Shown here piece by piece: positions 18,701 through 27,600 of a stretch of DNA of 64,000 nucleotides. A model generated the notes under the pieces. The model saw nothing but the letters and a program-made list of their open reading frames with translations, did not search any database and was not told the DNA's origin. The DNA lies in the NCBI GenBank assembly GCA_026705925.1, contig JAPOZT010000034.1:124001-188000 (forward strand). The letters run 5' to 3'. Position numbers and translations under genes: made by a program. Within the stretch, counting starts at the first letter, position 1; each line of letters begins with the position of its first letter. The stretch is from Gemmatimonadota bacterium (GTDB lineage: Bacteria; JAAXHH01).

Positions 18701-21148
18701 GGGAAGTACTTTCTCAACCTCTTCCAGACCGAGGGTCGCGCCTCATCCACGAAATCCAGGGTTGCCCTGCGGGATCCGAACGGTCCCTGGCGGCATGGTT
18801 CGGTGTACCTCTACGTCCTGGACCTCACCAGCAACACGATCCTGGTTCATGGCGCGTTTCCGGACCGTTTCGAGCTTCGGCCCCTGGTAGCGACCGTGCG
18901 GGACGTCGTGACCGGAGAACTCATTCTGCCTCAGGTTATCGAAGCGGCGAAAAGCAACCCGGAAGGCGGCTTCGTGGAGTATTACTTCGACGATCCCACC
19001 GACGACACCGACAGCGCCGACGTCCCCAAGTTGGGATACGCACGCCGGTTCACAGGTGAACTCCCGAGGGCAGATGGAAGCGTCCTCCCGATCGACGTCA
19101 TCATCGGGTCGGGGCTTTACAATCCTGCACCCGATGAACCGCTGGAGATCACCCTGACGGTATCTCCCGCCACGCTGACGGAGGATGGCGGGGTCCAGAC
19201 GGTGACGGTAACGGCCACGCAGTCCAGCGCACCGATTCCGGTAGCGTCGGTGATCGACCTTACACTGTCCGGCACCGCCACCGCCGACGATTACAGCGTC
19301 ACGGGAGACCTGGTCATCACGATACCAGCCAGAGCGACGGAGGGGTCGACGGAACTGACCTTCACGGTCACGGACGACACGGTATACGAATCCGGGGGCG
19401 AGACGATTGTCATTACTGCACGCAGCGAGGATGTGGACCTCGATACCGCCACGATTTCGGTGACCGATTCCTATGATGCTCCCGCGACGATTGGTACCCC
19501 GCCCGCGGTAACGCTGGAGGCGGGAGACGACGAGACGGTCGACGCGGGTCCGCTGTTCAGCGGTACGGACCTGAGCTATTCGGCGTCCTCGACGGATAAC
19601 GGCGTCGTCGAAGCGGTCATGTCGGGCGCCGCGCTGACGGTAACGGGGGTGCGCAAAGGCGGCGCCACGGTCACCGTCTCGGCCCGTAACGCGGCGGGCG
19701 AGGCGAGTCTGGCCGTCAGCGTGACCGTCACGGCCATTGCGGCGGAACGGGAGGTCTACACCAACATACTGGCCGCCATGGGCCGGAGCATGCTGTCCGG
19801 CGTCTCCGCCACCATAGGCGGCAGGTTCAGCGCGGTTGGTGGACGGGAGATCACCGTGGGAGGCCGCAGGATCAACGGTCTCGCATCGGGCATCACGGCG
19901 CTGGCCGGACTGACCGGCCACGGCCGGCAGACCGCAACGAGGGAGATGGCGTTGCTCCAGGGCGCGGAACGACGCCGTGTCGCGAGCGGCGACTACCTGC
20001 TGCGGACGAGCTCGTTCTCCTACGCGATGGAGGATCACACCGGTAGCGGCGGGCTCAGATGGTCCGTCTGGGGTGCCGGCGACCTGCAGAACTTCGAGGG
20101 TGAACCCGGGCCGGAAGAAAGTTACGACGGAAGCCTCAAGACGGCGTATCTCGGTTTTGACGTGGCCACGGGCCGCAGTTGGTTGGCAGGTATCGCCTTG
20201 TCACGCGCTATGGGCGAGTCCGACTACGACGTTACCGTGGCGAGCGGCAGCCTGGAATCACGTCTTACCGCGGTGCTGCCGTACTTGCATTGGACCTGTC
20301 CCACCGGATTCACGGAAGTGTGGTCGATCGTGGGACTCGGTACCGGCGAAGCCGAGGTGGAGGATGGCACGAGCGACCTGTCCATGCGCATGGGCATGCT
20401 GGGCGCACGGTCCCGGCTGGCCTCCTCGGGCGGTCTGGGGCTCGACCTGGTGGGCGACGCGGGGTTGCTCCGCCTTTCCACCTCCGACAGTGAATCGGCC
20501 GCGCTGAGCGACATTGCTACCGGCGTGCAGCGGATTCGGGTCGGCCTGGAAGGGTCGCGTACGACCGCCCTCGGGGGCGGAACCTCCGTAACGCCCTACG
20601 CGCAGGTGGCCGGGCGCTACGACGGAGGCGACGGCCAGACCGGACAGGGCCTCGAGGTCTCCGGCGGACTCCGCCTGACCGGCGCCCGCGTCGGCCTTAA
20701 TGCCCGGGGCCGTTTCCTGGCGGTCCATACGGCCGAGGGATATCGCGAGAACGGCGTTACCCTCGTCGCCTATCTGAGGCCGAATGCGGACGGCCGGGGT
20801 CTTTCAATGTCCCTGGCGCCGCGCATAGGGGCCGGAACCACAGACTCCGGCATGATGTGGCGCGATCGGCCCCTGGCCGCCTCCACCCTGCGCGGCGGCA
20901 GCCGCGCCCGTTCCATGCGGGCTGAGGTGGGATACGGCCTCGCTTCATCGCCCACGGGCGTGCTCTTCACACCTTTCGGCGACCTTTATCTCGACGGGGA
21001 TGAACGCCGTCAGTTGCGGCTGGGCGCCCGCTTGGGCGCCGCGGACCTCGGTCCGCGCACCGGATCCCTGGAGCTTTCCGGCTCACCGATCGACCGTCGC
21101 GGCGCATCCGACCATCGCATCGGCCTCGTTGCACGCATGAGCTTCTGA
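15773..21148 (+). CDS. Putative autotransporter with three cache-like repeats, Calx-beta and Ig-like domains
   Basis: This 1791-residue protein starts at an ATG seven bases after AAGGAG. A signal peptide (hydrophobic LNALFVVSGLLVLYGAY, cleavage expected after ALA at about residue 34) directs export. Three homologous units of about 358-360 residues follow (about 40-402, 408-762, 766-1119). Each has an N-terminal half with SGSTYLVQLTPDRRVYVHAK and a second half with GSVYLYVLDL...GGFVEYYFDDP, which resembles Cache_2 sensor domains. A Calx-beta-like domain (LTEDGGVQTVTVTA, GTATADDYSV) and an Ig-like domain come next, then a C-terminal region of about 450 residues ending in RIGLVARMSF. The terminal Phe is typical of outer-membrane barrels. 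Repeats 2 and 3 are nearly identical. The role may be surface sensing or binding of small ligands; this is inference. Confidence 0.8.
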   Translation: MTQHVIWKTLNALFVVSGLLVLYGAYADVRPALAQTQISCPLPEGATPPADPAVTARQVEDGSATLEDFALAVRERSREYAQGAASHEEGVYIGCIVRQEDGIWRSGSTYIVSLTLDGRVYIHAKDMALSGRQLNPLIYGSILLSLGVPQTVLFNLASPDPATAGQALNTLLGILSQEPDGAFDATVPIPGLSPGIPGASGHTAVYVDPNIGSPVVLLVGFDINESHLVNEVIDYGDPTITAMEVVDRETLKAFVTQAGEHLLEFMQSGDAAASSKFRLALRDPNGPWRHGSVYLYVLDLNSNTILFHAAFPDEFEYRPLTPTVRDAVTGEYILPQVIEAAKGNPEGGFVEYYFDDPEDDTDSADVPKLGYAREFAAEVRRPDGSVVSADFIIGSGLYGGASVTAVPDPCPLPADIAPPADPAVTAQQVEDGSASLQDFTLAARDRLNLELGDGLYLYNLCLIRQDGGPYRSGSTYLVQLTPDRRVYVHAKQMALSGRRIKASIYAAILTALGVTPADLAKLQSTDPAIRGPAFAALNNLLSQEPDGAFDGTRFGAPGASGHAGSYFSEHLGVPTVLLAGFDLNETHLDEEVIDYGDPAITASEVVDRETLKAFVGEAGEYYLNLFQTEGRASSTRSRVALRDPNGPWRHGSVYLYVLDLTSNTILVHGAFPDRFELRPLVATVRDVVTGELILPQVIEAAKSNPEGGFVEYYFDDPSDDTDSADVPKVGYARRFTGELPRPDGSVLPIDVIIGSGFYGRAPEIVAPCPLPDGVAPPLDPAVTAQQVEDGSASLRDFTLAARERLNVEIGDGVYLYNLCLIRREGGPYRSGSTYLVQLTPDRRVYVHAKQMALSGRRIKASLYTAILTALGVTPADLAKLQSTDPAIRGPAYAAFIDLLSQEPDGSFDGTRFGVPGASGHVGSYYSEHLGVPVLLLAGLDLNESHLDEEVIDYGDPAITASEVVDRRTLKAFVAEAGKYFLNLFQTEGRASSTKSRVALRDPNGPWRHGSVYLYVLDLTSNTILVHGAFPDRFELRPLVATVRDVVTGELILPQVIEAAKSNPEGGFVEYYFDDPTDDTDSADVPKLGYARRFTGELPRADGSVLPIDVIIGSGLYNPAPDEPLEITLTVSPATLTEDGGVQTVTVTATQSSAPIPVASVIDLTLSGTATADDYSVTGDLVITIPARATEGSTELTFTVTDDTVYESGGETIVITARSEDVDLDTATISVTDSYDAPATIGTPPAVTLEAGDDETVDAGPLFSGTDLSYSASSTDNGVVEAVMSGAALTVTGVRKGGATVTVSARNAAGEASLAVSVTVTAIAAEREVYTNILAAMGRSMLSGVSATIGGRFSAVGGREITVGGRRINGLASGITALAGLTGHGRQTATREMALLQGAERRRVASGDYLLRTSSFSYAMEDHTGSGGLRWSVWGAGDLQNFEGEPGPEESYDGSLKTAYLGFDVATGRSWLAGIALSRAMGESDYDVTVASGSLESRLTAVLPYLHWTCPTGFTEVWSIVGLGTGEAEVEDGTSDLSMRMGMLGARSRLASSGGLGLDLVGDAGLLRLSTSDSESAALSDIATGVQRIRVGLEGSRTTALGGGTSVTPYAQVAGRYDGGDGQTGQGLEVSGGLRLTGARVGLNARGRFLAVHTAEGYRENGVTLVAYLRPNADGRGLSMSLAPRIGAGTTDSGMMWRDRPLAASTLRGGSRARSMRAEVGYGLASSPTGVLFTPFGDLYLDGDERRQLRLGARLGAADLGPRTGSLELSGSPIDRRGASDHRIGLVARMSF
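15890..19130 (+). repeat. Three long direct repeats of 1080 and 1074 bp period
   Basis: A landmark in the second half of each unit (TCCGAACGG) occurs at 16621, 17701 and 18775, giving periods of 1080 and 1074 bp. Units two and three share long identical stretches at DNA level; unit one is more diverged. Confidence 0.9.
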
Positions 21149-21241
21149 TCATCGCTTGACGTTTTCCGCGTCGCGCAATTATCGCTTCGCGTACTGTGAA
21201 TTTGCCTTGCGAGTAAGTATTCATATTATTGAGTTAAACGC

Positions 21242-21270
21242 TTGACGAGCATCGAAACGAGCGATACGTT
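21242..21270 (+). promoter_or_regulatory. Possible sigma70 promoter of the hydrolase gene
   Basis: TTGACG, 17 bases, TACGTT. The element is flanked by two direct copies of GTTAAACGC (21233 and 21268), a possible regulator site. Confidence 0.4.
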
Positions 21271-21329
21271 AAACGCCCACACCCGAGTCCATTGGTCAAG
21301 GCTTCGGCGGAAGGACGAATTTAGGCTAA

Positions 21330-22271
21330 ATGACTGAAGACAAAACCTGGATCGTTCCCGATCCCCAAGCATCGTGTGTAGTCCGCCTGGACGACGAGAC
21401 CGAGACCGTGTTGCGACGGCACGGGAATCCGCAAGGTCCGCGCCTCGTCCTGAGTCACGGCAACGGACTCGCCATTGACCTTTATTATCCCTTCTGGTCT
21501 CTCCTCACTGACGACTACGATCTGATCCTTTACGACCAGCGGAATCACGGCTGGAATACCGTCGGCGATCAGCAAAAGCACGATGTGCCGACGCTGATCC
21601 ACGACCAACGCCTGATCCTCGAGGCGATCGACGATCAATTCGGGTCAAAGCCGAAAGTGGGCGTCTACCACTCCGTCTCGGCACTGATCACCCTGCTGTC
21701 CATCTCGACCTTCAGGGATCTGATTTCGTCGGGCCCGGCGATTGATTTTGCCGGATTGGTCCTCTTCGATCCCCCCCTGTGCAAGCCTGGAGTCAGCCAG
21801 GTCGAATTCGACGCGGCCGCTGAACAGGTCGCCGCCGCCACGAGGCGACGCGGGCATTTGTTCCAGACGGAAGAAGACTTCGTGGAGCTGCTCAGCTACT
21901 CGCCCGGTTTCGTCCGTGTCGTCCCCGGGGTGCGGGAACTCATGGCGAAGACGACACTGCGGCCGATTGAAAGCGGAGACGGTTTCGAACTGCGGTGTCC
22001 GCGGGAATTCGAGGCCCAGATCATCGATTATTCGAGAAGTTATTCGGTGCTTGTGGATTTCGATGCGCTCGACTGCCCGACGAAGGTCATCGGGGCGGAC
22101 CCCACCCTACCTTATTCCTACCTGCCGACCATGGACTTGCGCGACATGGTGACGGTCGACTACGACTTCCTGCCCGAGACGACGCACTTCTTTCCGCTGG
22201 AACAGCCGGAGGAATGCGTAACGCTGCTCCGGGAATTCCTTGAAAGCAACAGCCTGTTGCATTCGGCCTGA
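21330..22271 (+). CDS. Alpha/beta-fold hydrolase
   Basis: This 313-residue hydrolase has the oxyanion strand LVLSHGNGLAIDLYYPFW, then DLILYDQRNHG and the nucleophile elbow VGVYHSVSA. The elbow gives Ser in H-S-V-S-A in place of a full Gly-x-Ser-x-Gly. A late TTHFFPLEQPEE supplies the likely catalytic His. No signal peptide is seen. Substrates of this broad family include esters, lactones and C-C bonds, and nothing nearby fixes the choice. The gene stands alone between the surface protein and a convergent permease gene. Its stop codon is tandemly duplicated in frame. Confidence 0.8.
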   Translation: MTEDKTWIVPDPQASCVVRLDDETETVLRRHGNPQGPRLVLSHGNGLAIDLYYPFWSLLTDDYDLILYDQRNHGWNTVGDQQKHDVPTLIHDQRLILEAIDDQFGSKPKVGVYHSVSALITLLSISTFRDLISSGPAIDFAGLVLFDPPLCKPGVSQVEFDAAAEQVAAATRRRGHLFQTEEDFVELLSYSPGFVRVVPGVRELMAKTTLRPIESGDGFELRCPREFEAQIIDYSRSYSVLVDFDALDCPTKVIGADPTLPYSYLPTMDLRDMVTVDYDFLPETTHFFPLEQPEECVTLLREFLESNSLLHSA

Positions 22272-22295
22272 GAGGGCCATTCGCCCTGAGCGGGC
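22260..22295 (+). repeat. 18-bp tandem duplication over the hydrolase stop codon
   Basis: CATTCGGCCTGAGAGGGC is followed directly by CATTCGCCCTGAGCGGGC (16 of 18 match). The second TGA is exactly 18 bases after the first and therefore in frame, acting as a backup stop. Confidence 0.85.
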
Positions 22296-22308
22296 TTGAG
22301 TGGGTAGG

Positions 22309-24087
22309 TCAACCGGCGGGATCTGCCGTCGCCGTGGCCTTGACGCGTACGGTGACGATATCCGTGTCGTGATATTGCTGGTGGCGTACGGATGATGCGA
22401 GGTGACGCAGGAGCCGGAGAGATACTTCCTGTTCGATGGACGTTTCGTCAGACTCGTCGGGTAAAGTAGCGAGCCTGTCCTGTATGTTCTCGCCCCTCGG
22501 CGTGACGACAAACTCCAGTACCGCCCCGCCTTCTTCCCTGTATACTGCGAGCCGCAGACTTCTCCGCTGACGCTCTCCCTGATCTTCCTGCCCTTCCTGC
22601 TCTACCTGATGGGTGAGCGTCAGCAGGGCTTCTTCGCCGACGGCGCCGAGGCGTCCTGCCATGGCCGCGTCCCACCCGGAACGCGAGGAAAAGTCTCCGA
22701 GGAACGATCGGATTTCAGCCAGGGCGGATGTATCCAGTGCCGTCTCCATCCGGTAGCGTCGGTGTCCGGTGGCACTGAGCGCCAGATTGAGGAGAATCGC
22801 CACCAGGCCCCCCGCGGTCATGCCGTTCCGGAACAGGCCCCCCGCGAACTGCGAGACGAACTCCGGGTAGATCAGTTCAAACTGCAGGCTGAATCCCACC
22901 AGGAAAGCGGCGCCTACGATGAAGCCTTTGTTCTTGTCGAGGCCGTCCTGGATGACGATCTTGAGACCCACGATAAAAAGCATCGCCAGCAGCACAATGA
23001 AGTATGCCGCGAAGACCGGATCCGGAATCGCCAGGACCAGGGCGAACACCTTGGGCAGGAACACGAGCACTACGAAAGCGGCGCCGGTGAAAAGGCCCAC
23101 GGTCCGGGCGGCGACGCCGGTGAGTTCAATAAGCGGTACGCTGGTCGTGTAGGTCGTGCCCGGCACGGTCCCCGCGAGTCCGGAGAGGAAAGATCCCACG
23201 CCGTCGACGGTCATGGCGCCCTGAATCGATCTGAAATCGACCGCCCTGGTCTGCCGCCATGATATACGCTGGATGGCGACGCAACTGCTGATCGTACGGA
23301 GCGAGACGACCACCGCCACCAGCAGAAAGCCGGGAAGCAGCACCCAGAAATCACCCCCGAAACCCACGTCGAAACCCGGCCAGAGGAATGCGGGCAGGTT
23401 GATCCAGTCCGCCTCCGCGATTCTATCCACGTCGAACAGACCGAAGTAACTGCCGACCACGGAGCCGGCGGCCACGCCGATGATCGGCGCCCAGAGCCGC
23501 AACTTCGCTGAACCCTTGAGCGTTAAGCCGGAAATGACGGCCACGGTGGCCGCGGCGCTGAGGACGGCGCCGAGCGACAATTGCCCATCCGGCGTCGACG
23601 ACAGCATATCGCCCATCACGGGCATCACCGTGACGGGAATCAACATGATCACGGTGCCCGCGACCGTGGGCGTGAGGACGCGCTGGAACAGCGAAAGCCG
23701 CCACGAAAGGGCGATCGGAACCAGGGAGGACACGACGACGAGCACGGCGAGCAAGGCCGGACCGCCGGTCGCCAATGTCTCGATGCAGATCGATATGTAC
23801 GCCGCCGACGTGCCCATGACCAGGAGATGGCCCGAGCCGATCCTGCCGAAGCGAAGGACCTGCAACATCGTGGTCGCGCCGCAGATCGCAACCGAGGCGA
23901 ATACCGCCCACGCGACGGTGCCCTCCGTTTGTCCGGCGGCCCGCATTACGATCATCGGGATGATCATGACCGCGGCGATGTTCAGCAAGGCCAGCTGCAG
24001 TCCCAGGCCGAGCGCGAGCATCGTCGGAGGCGGTTCATCCGGTTGAAACCGCAAGCCAGAACGGACTACGGATCCATCAGAACTCAT
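22309..24087 (-). CDS. NCS2 xanthine/uracil permease with C-terminal extension
   Basis: This is a 592-residue NCS2 (nucleobase:cation symporter-2) family protein. About twelve hydrophobic segments are visible, beginning LALGLGLQLALLNIAAVMII and including GTVPGTTYTTSVPLIELTGVAART in the conserved helix-10 region. The start is the ATG with GGGAG nine bases upstream; the frame continues upstream without a better site. The last 140 residues or so (from ALDTSALAEIRSFLGDF) are not part of a normal permease. They look like a soluble regulatory domain with EEALLTL and a beta-strand end DTDIVTVRVKA, possibly a degenerate HATPase or anti-sigma-like fold. The probable function is purine or pyrimidine uptake with an attached regulatory module. 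Confidence 0.85.
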   Translation of the reverse strand: MSSDGSVVRSGLRFQPDEPPPTMLALGLGLQLALLNIAAVMIIPMIVMRAAGQTEGTVAWAVFASVAICGATTMLQVLRFGRIGSGHLLVMGTSAAYISICIETLATGGPALLAVLVVVSSLVPIALSWRLSLFQRVLTPTVAGTVIMLIPVTVMPVMGDMLSSTPDGQLSLGAVLSAAATVAVISGLTLKGSAKLRLWAPIIGVAAGSVVGSYFGLFDVDRIAEADWINLPAFLWPGFDVGFGGDFWVLLPGFLLVAVVVSLRTISSCVAIQRISWRQTRAVDFRSIQGAMTVDGVGSFLSGLAGTVPGTTYTTSVPLIELTGVAARTVGLFTGAAFVVLVFLPKVFALVLAIPDPVFAAYFIVLLAMLFIVGLKIVIQDGLDKNKGFIVGAAFLVGFSLQFELIYPEFVSQFAGGLFRNGMTAGGLVAILLNLALSATGHRRYRMETALDTSALAEIRSFLGDFSSRSGWDAAMAGRLGAVGEEALLTLTHQVEQEGQEDQGERQRRSLRLAVYREEGGAVLEFVVTPRGENIQDRLATLPDESDETSIEQEVSLRLLRHLASSVRHQQYHDTDIVTVRVKATATADPAG

Positions 24088-24147
24088 TAGGGCGATTCTC
24101 CCGGTTGCCGTTTGCGTATTTTCTATGCGAATTCTATAAAAGTTCGT

Positions 24148-24176
24148 TTGATTTAGAAACGGCAAACAGTTATACT
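24148..24176 (+). promoter_or_regulatory. Strong sigma70-type promoter for the ACP gene
   Basis: TTGATT, exactly 17 bases, TATACT, ending 57 bases before the ACP ATG, in the divergent gap to the permease gene. Confidence 0.65.
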
Positions 24177-24233
24177 ATGCAAGCAATCCCAATAAACCGT
24201 TTGATGCACCCCCAATTGGAAAGGAATACATCC

Positions 24234-24476
24234 ATGGCTACGACCGCTGATCGTATCAGGAAGCTCATCGCGGACAACCTGGAAGTCGACGGGCAGCCCA
24301 TCGCACTGCCGGACGATCTCAACATCAGCCTTACTGAGGCCGGTGTTTCCTCCGTGGACATTCTTGCGTTCGCCAAGCTTGTCGCCGAGGAATTCAACAT
24401 GGAATTCTCGCCTCAGGATTGTGTAGACGTCAAGACGGTGCAGGAACTCGTCAGCCGCCTGGACGCCGCTGCCTGA
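24234..24476 (+). CDS. Free-standing acyl carrier protein
   Basis: This 80-residue protein has a four-helix ACP pattern: ATTADRIRKLIADNL, a loop, then AGVSSVDILAF with the predicted phosphopantetheine Ser40. The usual Asp-Ser-Leu is Ser-Ser-Val here. The start has AAAGGA eight bases upstream and its own well-formed promoter. It converges with the giant PKS gene whose 3' end is about 160 bases away. It could be the carrier for the PKS whose second module ends without an ACP, or a separate aminoacyl or fatty-acyl carrier. Confidence 0.85.
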   Translation: MATTADRIRKLIADNLEVDGQPIALPDDLNISLTEAGVSSVDILAFAKLVAEEFNMEFSPQDCVDVKTVQELVSRLDAAA

Positions 24477-24583
24477 GCATTCCTTACGACGGTCGCTCGT
24501 TTCGACGGTCGCGCGAATGACAAGCCTGCTTGTGAGAGCGTTCGAGCTTTTGCAGGCGGGCTTTGTGCGTTTGGCCCCGCCGG

Positions 24584-24643
24584 TCGGGCCGTTGGCGCAG
24601 TCTGCTGGGCTGATGGAACAGTCTGCGGGGCCGTTGGCGCTTA
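24584..24643. repeat. Imperfect repeats at the PKS 3' end
   Basis: GGGCCGTTGGCGC occurs twice, and between these copies CAGTCTGC also occurs twice. The second long copy touches the PKS stop codon. Confidence 0.6.
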
Positions 24644-27600
24644 GCGGATCCAGAAGCTCATGCGCTGGAACGGATAGCCGGGCAGGGCGCGTCTTCGACG
24701 GGACTCACCCGCGAACAGTCCGCCCGGTGATACCGGCAATCCGATATCGTAGGCCGTCTTCACCGCTTGCAGGAATCCGTCTCCCTCCTCTCCGTCGATT
24801 TCGTCTGCAGCATGAGCGAGGCTGCCGAACAGGACGGGTGCGTTGGCGGCTGCATCCGCCGGATTCTCCGGCCATGCTTCGGTAATACTCGACGCATTCC
24901 TCGACACCGGGCTGATCTCAATCAGCGTATCCACGGCAAGATCGGCCAGGCTTCGCGCCGAAGCGCCCGATCCCTGGCTCGATCCCTGGCTGGCGAGCGA
25001 TCCCTCGCCTTCGACTGTCCGATGGATCCAGCGGTCCAGGTCCGCCATCTTCGGCGGCCCCACCCTTTCTCCCGTGGCGCCGCTGACGATCGTGAGTGAC
25101 GGCGTCGATACGGATATCCCATCCAGCCTGATCTTCGATGCTTCTGCGGCTGCCGATACATCGCGCCTCATATCCATGGCCCTGGCGATCTCACCGCGCG
25201 CCAGTGCGATGCGGAGTCCCTCGTCGAGCGTGAACGCTCCGGCAGCCTGCGCGGCGGCGATCTCCCCGGCATTGCGGCCACAGACTGCCGAGGGCCGAAC
25301 ATTCAGGCTGGACCACAGGGCGGTGATTGCGCACTGAAGCGCATAGGCCGCCGGATCCGTCCAGGCCGGATCGTCGATCGGATGCGCCGCCCCTTCCCCG
25401 TCGAACAGGGGATCGAGCAGGGAGGCGTCCGTTTCGCCGCGAAACAGCGCTTCGCAGTGATCCAGTACGCCGCGCACTACGGGTTCCGAATCGTACAGGC
25501 GCTTGCCGATTTCCTGCCATCCGTCGTCCCAACCATCATATACGAACGCCACCTTCGGCGCGGCCGCGGCCACATTGACCGAGTTCGACTCGACGGAATC
25601 TGAACGGGCTTCATTCGACGCGAGTGCCTTCAGTCCTTCGCGGAGCGTCGCTACATCGCGAAACACTACGCCGGTCCGGCAATTGAAATGGCTTCTTCCC
25701 ATACTCGCGGTCCAGGCCATATCCGCCAGGAGTTCCCCTTCCGGTTCCGCCCTCGACCCGGCCGCGAGATATCGATCCAGCCAGGACAGGTAACTGCCGG
25801 CAAGTTCCCTGAGCGCCGCCGGGTTCTTGCCCGAAAGGGGCAGGAGCCGATGCGTCCGCGCCACGGGGCGCTCGTTGTCTCGTTGAGGTTCCGGGACTCC
25901 CGGAGGCAGTTTCAACGCGACGGTTTGCGGGGCGCCGGCCGCTTCGATCTCCGTTTCCGCCGGTTGCACGTTGTCAGCGCCCGTCCCATAGCCTTCGACC
26001 ACCACGTGGGCGTTCGCCCCGGATATGCCAAAGGCGCTGACCCCTGCGCGAAGCGGCCGGGCGGGATAGGCCGGCCAGTCCACCGCTTCTGAAGTCACCC
26101 GCACGGGAAGCCGGTTCCAGTCCACGTTAGGGTTTGGTTTCTCGAAATGCAGTTGTTTCGGGATACGTCTGTGGCGAATCGCCATGACCACCTTGATCAG
26201 CCCGGCGAGGCCGGCGGCGGACTCGAGATGGCCGATATTGGTCTTCACCGATCCGACCAGGAGCGGCCGGTCCGGCGCGCGCCCCCTGCCGTAAACCGCG
26301 GCGGCCGCCTGCACCTCGATCGGGTCGCCCAGCGCCGAACCGGCGCCATGGGCTTCCAGGTAGTCCACTTCCGCGGGATCGACGCCCGCCTGCGCCAGCG
26401 CGTCTTCGATCACGCGTTCCTGCGCGGGACCGTTGGGCACCGTGGGACCCGCGGTCGCGCCGTTCTGATTGGTCGCGGAACCCCTGATTACGCCCCAGAT
26501 GCGGTCGCCGTCCGCCTGCGCATCGCTCAATCGTTTCAACACGACCACACCGCAGCCTTCGCCGCGCGCGAAACCGTCCGCTTTGGCGTCGAAGGCGTAG
26601 CAACGACCTTGGTTGGACAGCATGCCCAGGTAGGCCATTTCTGCCGTGATATCGGGGGACAGCACCGTGTTGACGCCGCCAGCCAGGGCCAGGTCCACTT
26701 CCCCGAGACGGAGGCTGGTCACGGCCTGGTGAACGGCGAACAGCGCGGAGGCGCAATTCAGTTCCAGGGGTACCGAGGGACCTTCCAGGCCCAACAGGAA
26801 GGAGACCCGGCTAACGGCCAGGCTCCGGGCGGTACCCAGGTAATTGACCCCGTCTCCCCGGCCCTGCATCAGATCGCGGTACTCGCTGGAAGCGATCCCG
26901 GTATATACTCCCGTACGCGAACCCCGAAGCCCGTCAGGATTGATTCCCGCGTCTTCGATCGCGTGCCAGCTCGTCTCCAGCAGGAGGCGCTGCTGGGGAT
27001 CCATGCTGCGCGCTTCCAGCGGCGATACCCGGAAGAATCTCGCGTCGAAACGGTCGATGCCTTCTATGAATCCCGCGCGGCGCCAACCTTCGCCGCCTGG
27101 GTCCGGCCCACTCTGGCCCGCCCCGCTTCGGTCCGGCCCGCCCTGTGATCCATTTGCCGATCCGGTGTCGGGTCGCACGTCCGCGACGGCATCCGTACCC
27201 TCTTCCAGCATGCTCCAGAAGGCATTCAGGTCCGGCGCACCGGGGAAACGGCACGCCATGCCGATGATGGCAATGCCTTCGTTGTCGGTTCGAAGCACGG
27301 CGCCGCTCGCGGGCACGGCGGGCACCTCCGGGGTGGCAAGGGCACCGCTCGCGGACCCTGTGGGCGCTTCCGGGGGCGCGATGGCAAAGCGGCCGGATCC
27401 GGCAGGCGCTTCCGAACCCGCGGCTTCGTTTCCGCTGCCGCCGCCGGATTCAGGATCGCCGCTTTCCAATTCCGCGTCGCCGATCTCGTCCATCAGGTGG
27501 GTAGCGAGAGACGAGATATCAGGATAGTCGAAGACCAGGGTGTTTGGCGCCGTGTAACTGCCCGCAAGGGCGCGGTTCAACCGGTTCCTCAGTTCGACCG

